From contig NZ_BMNT01000046.1 in assembly GCF_014646695.1 (NCBI RefSeq), forward strand, positions 1 to 58,494: a stretch of DNA of 58,494 nt, given 5' to 3'. Shown here in pieces: positions 33,895-43,700 of this stretch (the stretch's first letter is position 1; the number at the start of each line of letters is the position of its first letter). A model generated the notes under the pieces. The model ran no database searches, was not told the origin of the DNA, and saw only the letters and a program-made list of their open reading frames with translations. Both the position numbers and the translations under genes were made by a program. This DNA is from Sphaerisporangium melleum. Its GTDB lineage: Bacteria; Actinomycetota; Actinomycetes; Streptosporangiales; Streptosporangiaceae.

Positions 33895-34899
33895 TCAGTA
33901 CTTCCGCTCGGGCAGGGCCTGCTTGGCCTGCTCCTGGGTGAAGGTGGTCTCCTCGGTGACCACGCGGGGCTCCACCTGCTCGCCCGCGAGGACCTTCTTG
34001 CTCAGGTCCATGAGTTGCGGGCCGAGCAGCGGGCTGCACTCGACGATGTAGTTGATCTTCCCGTCGGCGAGGGCCTGCATGCCGTCCTTCACCGCGTCAA
34101 TCGTGACGATCTTGATGTCCTTGCCGGGCACCTTGCCGGCGCCCTCGATCGCCTCGATCGCGCCGAGTCCCATGTCGTCGTTGTGCGCGAACAGCACGTC
34201 GATCTTGGGGGTGGACTTCAGGAAGGCCTCCATGACCTCCTTGCCCTTGGCGCGGGTGAAGTCACCGGTCTGCGAAGCGGCGATCTTGAACTTCGGATCG
34301 GCGCCGATGACCTCCTGGAAGCCGGCCTTACGGTCGTTCGCGGGCGCCGAGCCGGTGGTGCCCTGCAGCTCGACGATGTTGACCGGGTCCTTGCTGTCCT
34401 TGTACTCGTCGACCAGCCACTGGCCCGCCTTGCGGCCCTCTTCCACGAAGTCGGAGCCGAGGAAGGTCTTGTAGAGGCTCTTGTCCGGCGAGTCCACGGC
34501 GCGGTCGGTCAGGATGACCGGGATCTTGGCCCGCTGGGCCTCCTTCAGCACGGTGTCCCAGCCCGACTCGACCACCGGCGAGAAGGCGATGATGTCGACC
34601 TTCTGCTGGATGTAGGACCGGATGGCCTTGATCTGGTTCTCCTGCTTCTGCTGCGCGTCGGAGAACTTCAGCTCGATGCCGGCCTGGGCCGCGGACTCCT
34701 GGATCGACTTGGTGTTGGCGGTACGCCAGCCACTTTCCGCGCCGACCTGCGCGAAACCCATAACGATCTTGTCGTTACCGCCGCCCGCACCCGCGGACGA
34801 GCCGGTCGCGGCTCCATCGGTCCCGCCGCCACCACTGCAACCGGACATGGCCAGCCCCGCCACACCGACCAAGATCAGAGAAGAGAGCTTTCGTAGCAC
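33895..34899 (-). CDS. Sugar ABC substrate-binding lipoprotein (YtfQ-like)
   Basis: 334 residues. The lipoprotein signal ends in a lipobox (VGVAGLAMSGCSGGGG), then a Gly/Ser-rich tether, then a Peripla_BP_4 domain: IVMGFAQVGAESGWRTANTK, DIIAFSPVVESGWDTVLKEA, VILTDRAV, VNIVELQGTTGSAPANDRKA, DVLFAHNDDMGLGAIEAIEG. The GAESGWRTANTKS start is typical of YtfQ, the galactofuranose-binding protein family. GTG 34899 has AAAGGAC about six nt upstream and starts the signal peptide. It is the first gene of the operon, with LacI-type operators 20 and ~110 nt upstream, so expression is probably sugar-induced. Confidence 0.9.
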   Translation of the reverse strand: MLRKLSSLILVGVAGLAMSGCSGGGGTDGAATGSSAGAGGGNDKIVMGFAQVGAESGWRTANTKSIQESAAQAGIELKFSDAQQKQENQIKAIRSYIQQKVDIIAFSPVVESGWDTVLKEAQRAKIPVILTDRAVDSPDKSLYKTFLGSDFVEEGRKAGQWLVDEYKDSKDPVNIVELQGTTGSAPANDRKAGFQEVIGADPKFKIAASQTGDFTRAKGKEVMEAFLKSTPKIDVLFAHNDDMGLGAIEAIEGAGKVPGKDIKIVTIDAVKDGMQALADGKINYIVECSPLLGPQLMDLSKKVLAGEQVEPRVVTEETTFTQEQAKQALPERKY

Positions 34900-34918
34900 T
34901 ATCTTGTCCTTTCTAGCT

Positions 34919-34931
34919 GTTAGCGTTAACA
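34919..34931. promoter_or_regulatory. LacI-type operator 1 of the sugar ABC operon
   Basis: GTTAGCGTTAACA, a near-palindrome 20 nt upstream of the binding-protein start codon, placed where a repressor would block transcription or elongation. Confidence 0.7.
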
Positions 34932-35010
34932 CTCCTACCGAACACCTATGAACGCCTGATTCAGCCGGGCGGGCCTTTGTGAGTGTTCCTCGCGGACGGC
35001 TTGCCATGAC

Positions 35011-35025
35011 TGTGAGCGTTAACAC
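35011..35025. promoter_or_regulatory. LacI-type operator 2 of the sugar ABC operon
   Basis: TGTGAGCGTTAACAC, matching operator 1 in its AGCGTTAACAC core and centred about 90 nt further upstream, suited to cooperative or looping repression. Confidence 0.68.
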
Positions 35026-35284
35026 CGACCAGCGTCAAGCGGGTCGACGTTACGGTCCGGTCACATCGAAACACCCCGTTAACCCGCCCGCCACGGGACT
35101 CCGGGGGGCTTGCGGGCATCACCGCAGGAAGAAGCGGGAATCCCGCCGGCAGAGGCGAGTCGCCCTCCCTTCGGCGGCCCGCTCGCCGGTTTTTGGGCCT
35201 TGACCGGACGCGCCATCGCACGGAAACTAGGCGACGACCTTCGGGAAACACGTGGGCGACCGCATTCGCACGAACTGACGGATT

Positions 35285-35298
35285 TGTTATCGTTAACA
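35285..35298. promoter_or_regulatory. LacI-type operator 3, distal
   Basis: TGTTATCGTTAACA, ~390 nt upstream of the sugar operon and ~460 nt upstream of the kdp genes. It could be an auxiliary operator. Confidence 0.5.
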
Positions 35299-35401
35299 GC
35301 GACCATTCGTCGTCCGTGCCCGAAGGTAGGGGCCGTCGGCGTGTCATCCCACTCCGGCCCCGGTGGACGCGCCCCGCCGCCTGAACGGGTCTCGGTCCAC
35401 G

Positions 35402-35580
35402 ATTTCCACAGACTCGTACACAGGTTCGAAAGCGATCTCCGACGCGGCTCGCGTCCCCTCCTCCCCCGTGCCGACCTGCCCGCACTCCCCGCCCTCCCCT
35501 TCGCCCGGGCGGTCCGGCAGGCGCGCCGTCATCCACAGGGGCCAGGGTTATCCACAGGTTCGTACACAGGTTCGAAAGCG
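35402..35580. repeat. DnaA-box-like cluster with a 29-nt direct repeat
   Basis: A perfect DnaA box TTATCCACA (35548-35556) and the near-boxes TCATCCACA (35529-35537), ATTTCCACA (35402-35410) and TCGTACACA (35414-35422, 35560-35568) occur within 180 nt. A 29-nt segment at 35406-35434 recurs at 35552-35580 with two mismatches; the last 21 nt are identical. No dnaA or dnaN is near, so this is not shown to be an origin. Confidence 0.6.
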
Positions 35581-35696
35581 CCGCCGCGCGCGACCGCCGC
35601 GCCCGGGGGCGTAGCAGGGGCGTCAAGATTCCCCCGAGCCACGTACGGAAGCCGTCAAGAGCGGCGATAAGTGACGATCCTCGCGTTTTGCTAGTT

Positions 35697-35725
35697 GTGC
35701 GGCCGTCCGTCCGGGGCGGCCGCAC
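35697..35725 (+). promoter_or_regulatory. Leader hairpin of the kdp operon
   Basis: GTGCGGCCG (35697-35705) pairs with CGGCCGCAC (35717-35725); the stem extends through T-G, C-G and C-G pairs around a 5-nt loop. It ends 32 nt before the first start codon. No plus-strand gene lies upstream for it to terminate. Confidence 0.6.
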
Positions 35726-35757
35726 GCATGCCGAAATCGAATCCGAGGAGTCTGAGG

Positions 35758-35841
35758 ATGGCCGACGTCATCTTCGTCGCCCTGACGGTCGCGATCTTCG
35801 CGATCTTGGGGCTCGTCGTCAGGGCGGTGGAGCGCCTGTGA
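35758..35841 (+). CDS. 27-residue membrane peptide at the head of kdp
   Basis: The peptide is [20 protein letters not shown] plus VRAVERL, one transmembrane helix with a short basic end. ATG 35758 follows GAGGAGTCTGAGG, and the stop overlaps the kdpF GTG (GTGA). I recall similar short peptides before kdpF in other actinomycetes, usually unannotated. It may be a KdpF-like accessory of the KdpABC complex or a leader peptide. Its hydrophobic design and coupling support real translation. Confidence 0.7.
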   Translation: MADVIFVALTVAIFAILGLVVRAVERL

Positions 35842-35927
35842 GCGCCGTCAACGCCGCCGGCCTGGCCGTCTCCGCCGTACTGGTGGTCTTCATGGTCGCG
35901 GCCCTGCTCTTCCCGGAGCGCTTCTGA
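35838..35927 (+). CDS. kdpF: KdpF, small subunit of the potassium ATPase
   Basis: 29 residues ending in [14 protein letters not shown], the KdpF signature (LxxALLxPERF), with a single membrane helix. KdpF is a stabilising peptide of the KdpFABC high-affinity K+ pump in the plasma membrane. GTG 35838 overlaps the previous stop and its own TGA overlaps the kdpA ATG (TGATG), so translation is coupled on both sides. Confidence 0.88.
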   Translation: MSAVNAAGLAVSAVLVVFMVAALLFPERF

Positions 35928-37588
35928 TGTCACCTGCCCTCGCGGGCGTCCTGTTCATCGGATCGCTCGTCGTCGCCCTGGCGCTCACGCACCGGCCGCT
36001 GGGCGACCACATGTACCGCGTCTACAGCGGCACCCGGCACCTGGCCGTCGAGAAGGTGGCCTACCGGCTGATCGGGGTGCGCCCGGAGACCGAGCAGCCC
36101 TGGCCGGTGTACGCCCGCGCCGTCCTGGCGTTCTCCGCCGTGTCCATCCTGGTCCTGTACGCCTTCCAGCGCCTGCAGGACCGGCTCTTCCTCAGCCTCG
36201 GCCTCCCCGCCGTGCCCGGCCACCTCGCCTGGAACACCGCGGTCAGCTTCGTGACCAACACCAACTGGCAGGCGTACTCGGGCGAGTCCACGATGGGCCA
36301 TCTGGTGCAGATGGCCGGCCTGGCCGTGCAGAACTTCGTCTCGGCCGCGGTCGGCATGGCCGTGGCGGTCGCACTGGTGCGCGGGTTCGCGCGCAGGCGC
36401 ACCGGCGACCTCGGCAACTTCTGGGTCGACCTGGTGCGCGGCATCGTGCGCATCCTGCTGCCCCTCGCTTTCCTGGGCGCACTCGTGCTGCTGGCCGGCG
36501 GCCTGGTCCAGAACCTCTCCGGTGGCCACGAGGTCGCCGCCATCGCGGGCGGCACCCAGCAGATCACCGGCGGACCGGTGGCGAGCCAGGAGATCATCAA
36601 GGAGCTCGGCACCAACGGCGGCGGCTTCTACAACGTCAACTCCGCCCACCCGTTCGAGAACGCCACCACCTGGACGAACTGGGTCGAGGTGTTCGCCCTC
36701 CTCGTGCTGCCGTTCGCGCTGCCCCGCACGTTCGGCCGCATGGTCGGCGACCGGCGGCAGGGCTACGCGATCGCCGCCGTCATGGCCGTCCTGGCGATCA
36801 CCAGCGTCGCCGTGCTCACCGGCCTGGAGGTGGCCCACAACGGCACCGTCCCGCAGGCCGTGGGCGCCGCGATGGAGGGCAAGGAGGTGCGGTTCGGCGT
36901 GCCCGACTCCGGCGCCTTCGCCGCCGCGACGACCCTGACCTCGACCGGCGCGGTCAACTCCTTCCACGACTCCTTCACCGCGCTCGGCGGCGGGATGACC
37001 ATGGTGAACATGATGCTGGGCGAGGTCGCGCCCGGCGGCGTGGGGTCGGGCCTGTACGGCATGCTCGTGCTCGCGGTGATCACCGTCTTCGTCGCCGGCC
37101 TGATGGTCGGCCGCACCCCCGAGTACCTGGGCAAGAAGATCGGCCCCCGGGAGATCAAGCTCGCGTCGCTGTACTTCCTCACCACTCCGGTGCTCGTGCT
37201 GGCCGGCACGGCCCTGGCCATGGGCTCCGCCGAGCAGCGAGCCAGCATGCTCAACCCCGGCGCGCACGGCCTGTCGGAAGTGCTCTACGCCTTCACCAGC
37301 GCCGCGGCGAACAACGGGTCGGCGTTCGCCGGCCTCACCGCGAACACCCCCTGGTACGACACCGTCCTCGGGCTGTGCATGGCCTTCGGCCGCTTCCTGC
37401 CCATCGTCTTCGTCCTGGCGCTGGCCGGCTCGCTGGCCCGGCAGTCCCCCGTCCCGGCCTCCGCCGGAACGCTGCCCACCCACCGGCCATTGTTCGTCGG
37501 CATGGTGACCGGCGTGACCGTCGTCCTGGTCGCGCTCACCTTCCTCCCCGCTCTCGCGCTCGGACCGCTCGCAGAAGGAATCCACTGA
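35927..37588 (+). CDS. kdpA: KdpA, potassium-transporting ATPase channel subunit
   Basis: 553 residues, normal length. It has ten membrane helices and four selectivity-filter-like regions related to TrkH. Family segments include [20 protein letters not shown], the [20 protein letters not shown] loop, [20 protein letters not shown] and [14 protein letters not shown]. It selects K+ and passes it to the transport pathway driven by KdpB. Coupled by one-base overlaps to kdpF and kdpB. kdp is normally induced by K+ limitation via KdpDE, which are not in this window. Confidence 0.96.
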   Translation: MSPALAGVLFIGSLVVALALTHRPLGDHMYRVYSGTRHLAVEKVAYRLIGVRPETEQPWPVYARAVLAFSAVSILVLYAFQRLQDRLFLSLGLPAVPGHLAWNTAVSFVTNTNWQAYSGESTMGHLVQMAGLAVQNFVSAAVGMAVAVALVRGFARRRTGDLGNFWVDLVRGIVRILLPLAFLGALVLLAGGLVQNLSGGHEVAAIAGGTQQITGGPVASQEIIKELGTNGGGFYNVNSAHPFENATTWTNWVEVFALLVLPFALPRTFGRMVGDRRQGYAIAAVMAVLAITSVAVLTGLEVAHNGTVPQAVGAAMEGKEVRFGVPDSGAFAAATTLTSTGAVNSFHDSFTALGGGMTMVNMMLGEVAPGGVGSGLYGMLVLAVITVFVAGLMVGRTPEYLGKKIGPREIKLASLYFLTTPVLVLAGTALAMGSAEQRASMLNPGAHGLSEVLYAFTSAAANNGSAFAGLTANTPWYDTVLGLCMAFGRFLPIVFVLALAGSLARQSPVPASAGTLPTHRPLFVGMVTGVTVVLVALTFLPALALGPLAEGIH

Positions 37589-39750
37589 TGATCCCCGGGA
37601 TCCACGCGCCGGGCCGTGCCCCCGCACCGCCCGCGCGCACCCCCACCCCACGGGACGGGAAGGTCGGCGGCGGACTGCTCGACCCCGCGCAGCTGCTCAC
37701 CTCGCTGCCGGACGCGCTGCGCAAGCTGAACCCCGCGACGCTGTGGCGCAACCCCGTCATGTTCATCGTCGAGATCGGCGCGGCGTTCACCACCGTCCTC
37801 GCCGTCACCCGGCCGTCGTTCTTCGCCTGGGCGATCACCGCCTGGCTGTGGCTCACGGTGGTCTTCGCCAACCTGGCCGAGGCGGTCGCCGAGGGCCGCG
37901 GCAAGGCGCAGGCCGCCACGCTGCGCGCCGCCAAGCGCGACACCACGGCCCGGCGGCTGCGCGACTGGCGGCCCGGCCGGGAGCCTGCCGCGTTCGACAC
38001 CATCGGCGCCACCGAGCTGGCCCAGGGCGACATCGTGGTGGTGGCCGCCGGTGAGATCATCCCTGGGGACGGCGACGTGGTCGAGGGCATCGCCAGCGTG
38101 GACGAGTCGGCCATCACCGGCGAGTCCGCCCCGGTGATCCGCGAGTCCGGCGGCGACCGCTCGGCGGTCACCGGCGGCACCAAGGTGCTGTCCGACCGCG
38201 TCATCGTCAAGATCACTCAAAGGCCTGGCGAGAGCTTCATCGACCGCATGATCGCCCTGGTGGAGGGCGCGAACCGGCAGAAGACCCCGAACGAGATCGC
38301 GCTCAACATCCTGCTGGCCGCGCTGACGATCATCTTCCTGGTCGCCACCGTCACCATGCAGCCGCTGGCCATCTACGCCAAGTCCGTCAACCCCGGCGTC
38401 CCGGACTCCCTGGCGCTGACCGGCGACGGCGTCAGCGGCATCGTGCTGGTGTCGCTGCTGGTCTGCCTCATCCCGACCACGATCGGCGCGCTGCTGTCGG
38501 CCATCGGCATCGCGGGCATGGACCGCCTCGTCCAGCGCAACGTGCTGGCGGTGAGCGGCCGGGCCGTGGAGGCGGCCGGGGACGTCGGCACGCTGCTGCT
38601 GGACAAGACCGGCACCATCACCCTGGGCAACCGGCAGGCGTCCGACTTCGTGCCGGTGGCCGGGGTGAGCACGGGGGAGCTGGCCGAGGCGGCGCAGCTC
38701 GCCAGCCTCGCCGACGAGACCCCCGAGGGCCGCTCGATCGTGGTGTACGCCAAGCAGGCGTACGGCCTGCGCGAACGCGCGCCGGGTGAGCTGGCGCACG
38801 CCGAATGGATCCCCTTCACCGCGCAGACCCGTATGTCGGGGGTCGACGTGGACGGCCGCCAGGTCCGCAAGGGCGCCGCCACCTCGGTCATGAAGTGGGT
38901 GCGCGACCACGGCGGCCACCCGACGGCCGACGTCGGCGCCCTGGTGGACGGCATCTCGGCCTCCGGCGGCACCCCGCTGGTGGTGGGCGAGATCACCGGG
39001 GGCACCGCCCGCGTGCTCGGCGTCGTCCACCTCAAGGACGTCGTCAAGGAGGGCATGCGGGAGCGGTTCGAGCACATGCGCCGCATGGGCATCCGCACCG
39101 TGATGATCACCGGGGACAACCCGCTGACCGCGCGGGCCATCGCCGACGAGGCCGGAGTGGACGACTTCCTGGCCGAGGCGACGCCGGAGGACAAGCTCGC
39201 GCTGATCAGGAAGGAGCAGGAGGGCGGCCGGCTGGTCGCGATGACCGGAGACGGCACCAACGACGCCCCCGCGCTCGCCCAGGCCGACGTCGGGGTGGCG
39301 ATGAACACCGGCACCTCGGCCGCCAAGGAGGCCGGGAACATGGTGGACCTGGACTCCAACCCGACCAAGCTCATCGAGATCGTCGAGATCGGCAAGCAGC
39401 TCCTGATCACGCGCGGCGCGCTGACCACGTTCTCCATCGCCAACGACATCGCCAAGTACTTCGCGATCATCCCGGCGATGTTCGCGGCGGTCTACCCCGG
39501 CCTGGACACGCTGAACGTCATGCGGCTGCACAGCCCGCAGTCGGCCATCCTGTCCGCGGTCGTCTTCAACGCGGTCGTCATCGTCGCGCTGATCCCGCTG
39601 GCCCTGCGCGGCGTGCGCTACCGGCCCTCCAGCGCCGACAAGCTGCTGTCCCGCAACCTCTACCTGTACGGCCTCGGCGGGATCGTCGTCCCGTTCGCCG
39701 GCATCAAGCTCATCGACCTGATCGTCCAGTTCCTTCCGGGGATGTCATAG
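37588..39750 (+). CDS. kdpB: KdpB, potassium-transporting P-type ATPase catalytic subunit
   Basis: 720 residues. Phosphorylated D339 in [13 protein letters not shown], actuator motif [24 protein letters not shown] in the nucleotide domain, and hinge [20 protein letters not shown] are all intact. [20 protein letters not shown] and the [11 protein letters not shown] end are KdpB-specific. It hydrolyses ATP to drive K+ through KdpA. ATG 37588 shares one base with the kdpA stop. The N terminus has a ~35-residue Pro-rich extension before the conserved [20 protein letters not shown]. Confidence 0.96.
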   Translation: MIPGIHAPGRAPAPPARTPTPRDGKVGGGLLDPAQLLTSLPDALRKLNPATLWRNPVMFIVEIGAAFTTVLAVTRPSFFAWAITAWLWLTVVFANLAEAVAEGRGKAQAATLRAAKRDTTARRLRDWRPGREPAAFDTIGATELAQGDIVVVAAGEIIPGDGDVVEGIASVDESAITGESAPVIRESGGDRSAVTGGTKVLSDRVIVKITQRPGESFIDRMIALVEGANRQKTPNEIALNILLAALTIIFLVATVTMQPLAIYAKSVNPGVPDSLALTGDGVSGIVLVSLLVCLIPTTIGALLSAIGIAGMDRLVQRNVLAVSGRAVEAAGDVGTLLLDKTGTITLGNRQASDFVPVAGVSTGELAEAAQLASLADETPEGRSIVVYAKQAYGLRERAPGELAHAEWIPFTAQTRMSGVDVDGRQVRKGAATSVMKWVRDHGGHPTADVGALVDGISASGGTPLVVGEITGGTARVLGVVHLKDVVKEGMRERFEHMRRMGIRTVMITGDNPLTARAIADEAGVDDFLAEATPEDKLALIRKEQEGGRLVAMTGDGTNDAPALAQADVGVAMNTGTSAAKEAGNMVDLDSNPTKLIEIVEIGKQLLITRGALTTFSIANDIAKYFAIIPAMFAAVYPGLDTLNVMRLHSPQSAILSAVVFNAVVIVALIPLALRGVRYRPSSADKLLSRNLYLYGLGGIVVPFAGIKLIDLIVQFLPGMS

Positions 39751-40608
39751 ATGGAACGCCTGCCAAGCTGGATCCGCCGCCACCTCGCCGCGCTGCGCGC
39801 GCTGCTGGTGCTCACCCTGGTCACCGGCGCGGTCTACCCGCTGCTCGTGACCGGGGTGGCCCAGGCCGTGTTCCACGACTCCGCCAACGGCTCGATCGTG
39901 CGCCAGAACGGCAAGGACGTGGGCAGCGCCCTGATCGGCCAGAAGTTCACCGGCCCCGACGGCGCCCCGCTGAGGAAGTACTTCCAGAGCCGCCCGTCGG
40001 CGGCCGGCGACGGCTACGACCCCACCGCCACCGCCGCGAGCAACCTCGGCCCCGAGGACATCGTGGACACCCTTCCGGCACCCGGCGCCGAGGGCGGGCG
40101 ACGGAGCCTGCTCACCCAGGTCTGCGCCCGCAGCCGGGCCGCGGGCGAGCTGGAAGGGGTCAGCGGCACCCGGCCGTTCTGCACCCCCGACGGCGTGGGC
40201 GCTGTGCTGAAGGTCTTTCCTGCCGCAGGCACACCCACCCGGGTGGTCAGCGTCAACCAGGCGTGCCCGGCGGCCCCGTTCGCCGCCGAGTACCAGGGCG
40301 TCCGGGTGGAGTGCGCCCGGCCCGGTGAGGACTACGCGGCGGGCCGGACGGTGCCGGTGCGCGGGACCGCCAGGGCCGTGGTGCCCGCCGACGCGGTCAC
40401 CGCGAGCGGCTCCGGGCTCGACCCGCACATCTCGCCGGCCTACGCCGCGCTACAGGCCCCGCGGGTGGCCAAGGCGCGCGGCCTGGACCTGGGCACGGTC
40501 ACGAAGCTGATCGCGCAGCACACCATCGGGCGCGCCCTGGGCTTCATGGGCGACCCGGCGGTGAACGTCCTACGACTCAACCTGGCCCTGGACCACCTCC
40601 ACGGCTGA
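39751..40608 (+). CDS. kdpC: KdpC, potassium ATPase subunit C with a large insertion
   Basis: 285 residues against the usual ~190-200. The N-terminal helix (LTLVTGAVYPLLVTGVAQAV), GSALIGQKFTGPDG, YFQSRPSAAGDGYDPTATAA SNLGP and the C-terminal VTASGSGLDPHISPAYAALQ with ALGFMGDPAVNVLRLNLAL are canonical. Between them, residues ~112-205, lies an extra Cys-containing segment (CARSRAAGELEGVSGTRPFC, VNQACPAAPF, VECARPGEDY). Four Cys in an extracytoplasmic domain could form disulfides. Start directly follows the kdpB stop. KdpC promotes ATP binding or complex assembly. Confidence 0.93.
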   Translation: MERLPSWIRRHLAALRALLVLTLVTGAVYPLLVTGVAQAVFHDSANGSIVRQNGKDVGSALIGQKFTGPDGAPLRKYFQSRPSAAGDGYDPTATAASNLGPEDIVDTLPAPGAEGGRRSLLTQVCARSRAAGELEGVSGTRPFCTPDGVGAVLKVFPAAGTPTRVVSVNQACPAAPFAAEYQGVRVECARPGEDYAAGRTVPVRGTARAVVPADAVTASGSGLDPHISPAYAALQAPRVAKARGLDLGTVTKLIAQHTIGRALGFMGDPAVNVLRLNLALDHLHG

Positions 40609-40616
40609 GCCTCCCC

Positions 40617-40643
40617 GTGCGGCCCGGTTCCGGGGGCCCGCAC
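40617..40643. terminator. Hairpin between convergent kdpC and caspase genes
   Basis: GTGCGG...CCGCAC arms pair with one bulged C and extend through three more C-G pairs, giving a nine-bp stem just past kdpC. It may serve both strands, since the caspase gene ends at 40796 from the other side. Confidence 0.5.
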
Positions 40644-40795
40644 CCCGTTCCGATCCCGGCCGGGCTCCGGAGCACCATCTCGGAGTCCGGCCCCGGAGCA
40701 AAGGCGGCGCCGGCCGCCGTTCACGACCGGGGACTCGTGCTCCGCGGGCACACACCCCGGCCCGCCGCCACGACCGCGCGCCGGACGCCGCCCGG

Positions 40796-43700
40796 TCACC
40801 GAGGAGCGGGCGATGGGCCGCAGGGCGGGCGGTAGGGCTCCCCGGGGAGGTACTGCGCCCACTCCGCCTCGGTCACCGCCGCCGCCCCCGCCGACGCGCA
40901 CAACCGGGCGGCCAGACGCTCGGGCGCGGTGTCGTACAGGACGACCTTCCGATCCCGTGAGGCGGTGGCCAGCAGCCCGCCTGGACCGAAGGCCACGCCG
41001 GCGACGTCGTCCGCATGGGCGTCGAAGGTCGCCAGTAAGTGCGGCACCGCCGGGTCGGCGACGTCCCAGACGCGGGTCACGTCGTGCCCTGCGGCCGCCA
41101 GAAGCGTGCCATCCGGGCTGAACGCGACTTCGGCGATCCAGTCCTGGCGGTCGTGCAGGACGGCGAGCAGCCGGGGAGCCCACGGCCGGGACAGATCCCA
41201 CAGTGCGAGCCGACGCTCGTCGTCGACCCGTTCCAGCGCGTTGGCGCCGGCGACCGCAAGGATGTGCCCGCCCGGGCGGAACGCCAGCGTCGAGGCTTCA
41301 TCGTTGTTCGCGTGAAACGTCGCCAGCCGTTCCGGACGGCGGGGGTCGGACACCCGGTAGACCTGGACGTCCCCCCGCTGGTCACCGACCGCCAGCAGCG
41401 TGCCGTCGTCGCTGAAGGCGACCGCCTTGACGAAAGTGCGGGTGTCGGCGGGCAGGCGGGCCAGCAGGGCCGGCTCCTCGTGCTCCACCGGGGTGGCGAC
41501 GTCCCACAGGGCGGGAGTCCCGCCACTGGTGGCCAGGACGCGGCCGTCCGGGCTGACGGCGGTCCGCCACACCTTCTTCCCCGGATCCGGGGTGAACTCG
41601 GTGACCCAGTGAGCGTCGCCATCTGGTGTGATCGTGGACACCACCACGTAGGCGTCGCTGCCCGCGGTGAACAGGCGGCGGCCGTCCGGCGAGAAGACGA
41701 CGCTGTTCACCCAGTCGTCATGGGCGAGAAGCGTCCGCCGGGACACCGGACGCCGGCGGTCGGCGACCGACCAGATCCGGGCGGTGCCGTCCATCGCGGC
41801 CACCGCGAGCGTCCGGCCGTCCGGGCTGAACGCGACGTCCCGCAAGGTGTCCTCGGCGGTGGTGAAGGACGCGACGCCGCCGGGCCGGGCGAGGCCGGCG
41901 GCGTCCCAGAGCCGCACAGAGCCGTCCTTGGAAGCGGTGTAGACCTTCGAGCCGTCCCGCAAGAACCCGACGTCGTTCACGCCGCCGGTGTGCTCGGTGA
42001 GGACGCGGACCAGGCGCGCCTTGGCGGGGTCATGGACGTCCCACACCCGGACGGTCGTGTCGTTGGCGGCCGACAGCAGCAGGCTGCCGTCCGGCGAGAA
42101 GACCAGCCCGTACACGAAGTTGGTGTGGCCGATGAGCGTCGTGACCAGGCGCGGGCGGGTGGGCGTGGAGATGTCCCAGAGCCGGACGGAGTCGACTCCG
42201 TCCAGGTAATCATCGATGTTGCCGTCGCCGGTCGCAAGCCATCGCCCGTCGGGGCTGAACGCCAGCCCGTATATGGTGCCGGCGCCGTAGTCGATCGTGG
42301 CCGTCCTGCGCGGCCGGTCCGGCCGGGAGACGTCCCACAGTTGGGCCTCCCCCGCCACCGTGGTGGCGACCATCGTGCCGCCCGGGCTGAAGACCAGGTT
42401 CTCGACCGAGCCCGGCCTGATTCGTGCCTTGGCGGACAGCCGCCGCGGGTGGGCGGGATCGGCCACGTCCCACAACACGAGCGCCCGGTCCTCACCGGCC
42501 TGCCTGGAGACGGTCGCCAGGCGCCGGCGGTCGGGGCTCAGCGCCACCGCGTGGTAGGTCAGGCGCTTCTCGGTCCGGCCGAACGCGGCCGACAGGTCGG
42601 CCTCGACCACGGGCCGGTCGGGATCCGACACGTCCCACAGCAGCGCACCGCCCTTGCGGGTCACCGTGAGCAGACGACCACCATCGCCCACGAACTCGGC
42701 GAGCCTGATCACATCGTCTCCCCAGTTCAGTGCGCCGCGGACGGCGCCGCGTGCCACGTCCCACAGCAGCGCTCTGCGCCTGGCCGCCACGGCCATGAGC
42801 CCGCCGTCCGGGCGGAATCCGACGGCCTGGACCGACGCGCCGAGGGTGACCGCCGTCGGCGCGTCCTGGAGGGCGAACAGCGCGGCACGCGCCTCCGGCG
42901 TCGGGGCGACGCGGTAGGCGAGGACCGCGAGCTGTCCGGCCAGGTTCGGCCGGGCGGCGGCCAGGTTCACGGCCGTCTGCCCGAGGCGCTGGGAGCGGGC
43001 GGTGTCCCGCTCGGTCACCGCGATCCGGTTCGCCCGCTCGGCGGCGTCGGCCTGCCGGAGCGCGGCCACGGCCGTGGACGCGACCAGGACGAGCGCGACG
43101 CTGAGCGCGGCCACCAGGCGCCACACGCGGCGTCTGGCCCGCCGCTCCACCGCCTCTCCCGCCGCCAGGAAGGCGGTGATCAGGGGCGGCACGTCGTCGC
43201 GGGACCTCGCGAGCGCCACCGCCTCGGTGAGGATGTCGCCCCGGTACACCTTGGCGTCCCCGGCGGCCCGCCAGGCGGCCGCGTCGGCCTCCAGCCGGCC
43301 GCGCCGCCGGATCCAGTCCCGGTTCGCCGCGATCACGTCGCTGAGCAGCGGCCAGCTCGTGGTCAGCGAGTCATGGACGATCGAGACGTGTCGCTCGGTG
43401 TCCACGGTCAGCAGCCGGGCGCCGGTGAGCACCTCGAGCACCCTGCCCGCCGCCCGACCGTCCTCCCCGTCCAGTAATCGCACCAGTGGGACGGTCCGGC
43501 ACAGGACGGTCCCCTCATCTGGGCTGACCAGCAGGGCGAGCAGCATCCGCCGCGCCACCCGCCGCTCCGGATCGGTCAGCCGCCGGTCGGCCTCCTCGGC
43601 CGCCTGCCACAGCGCACCGGCGATGCCGCCGGTCTCGCGGTAGGCGGCGACGGTCAGCACCCGGCCGCTCTTGCGCAGCCAGGTGGCGGTCAGCGCGTAC

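Larger units (their letters stand above)
34900..35757. other. Divergent region between the sugar importer and kdp
   Basis: 858 nt without a supported gene. It contains three LacI-type operators (34919, 35011, 35285), a cluster of DnaA-box-like sites and a direct repeat (35402-35580), and a strong leader hairpin at 35697-35725 before the kdp operon. Confidence 0.6.

Noticed and set aside
35402-35580. Possible chromosomal or plasmid origin
   Set aside because: Only one perfect DnaA box, no dnaA, dnaN, parAB or rep genes, and no AT-rich unwinding region next to it.
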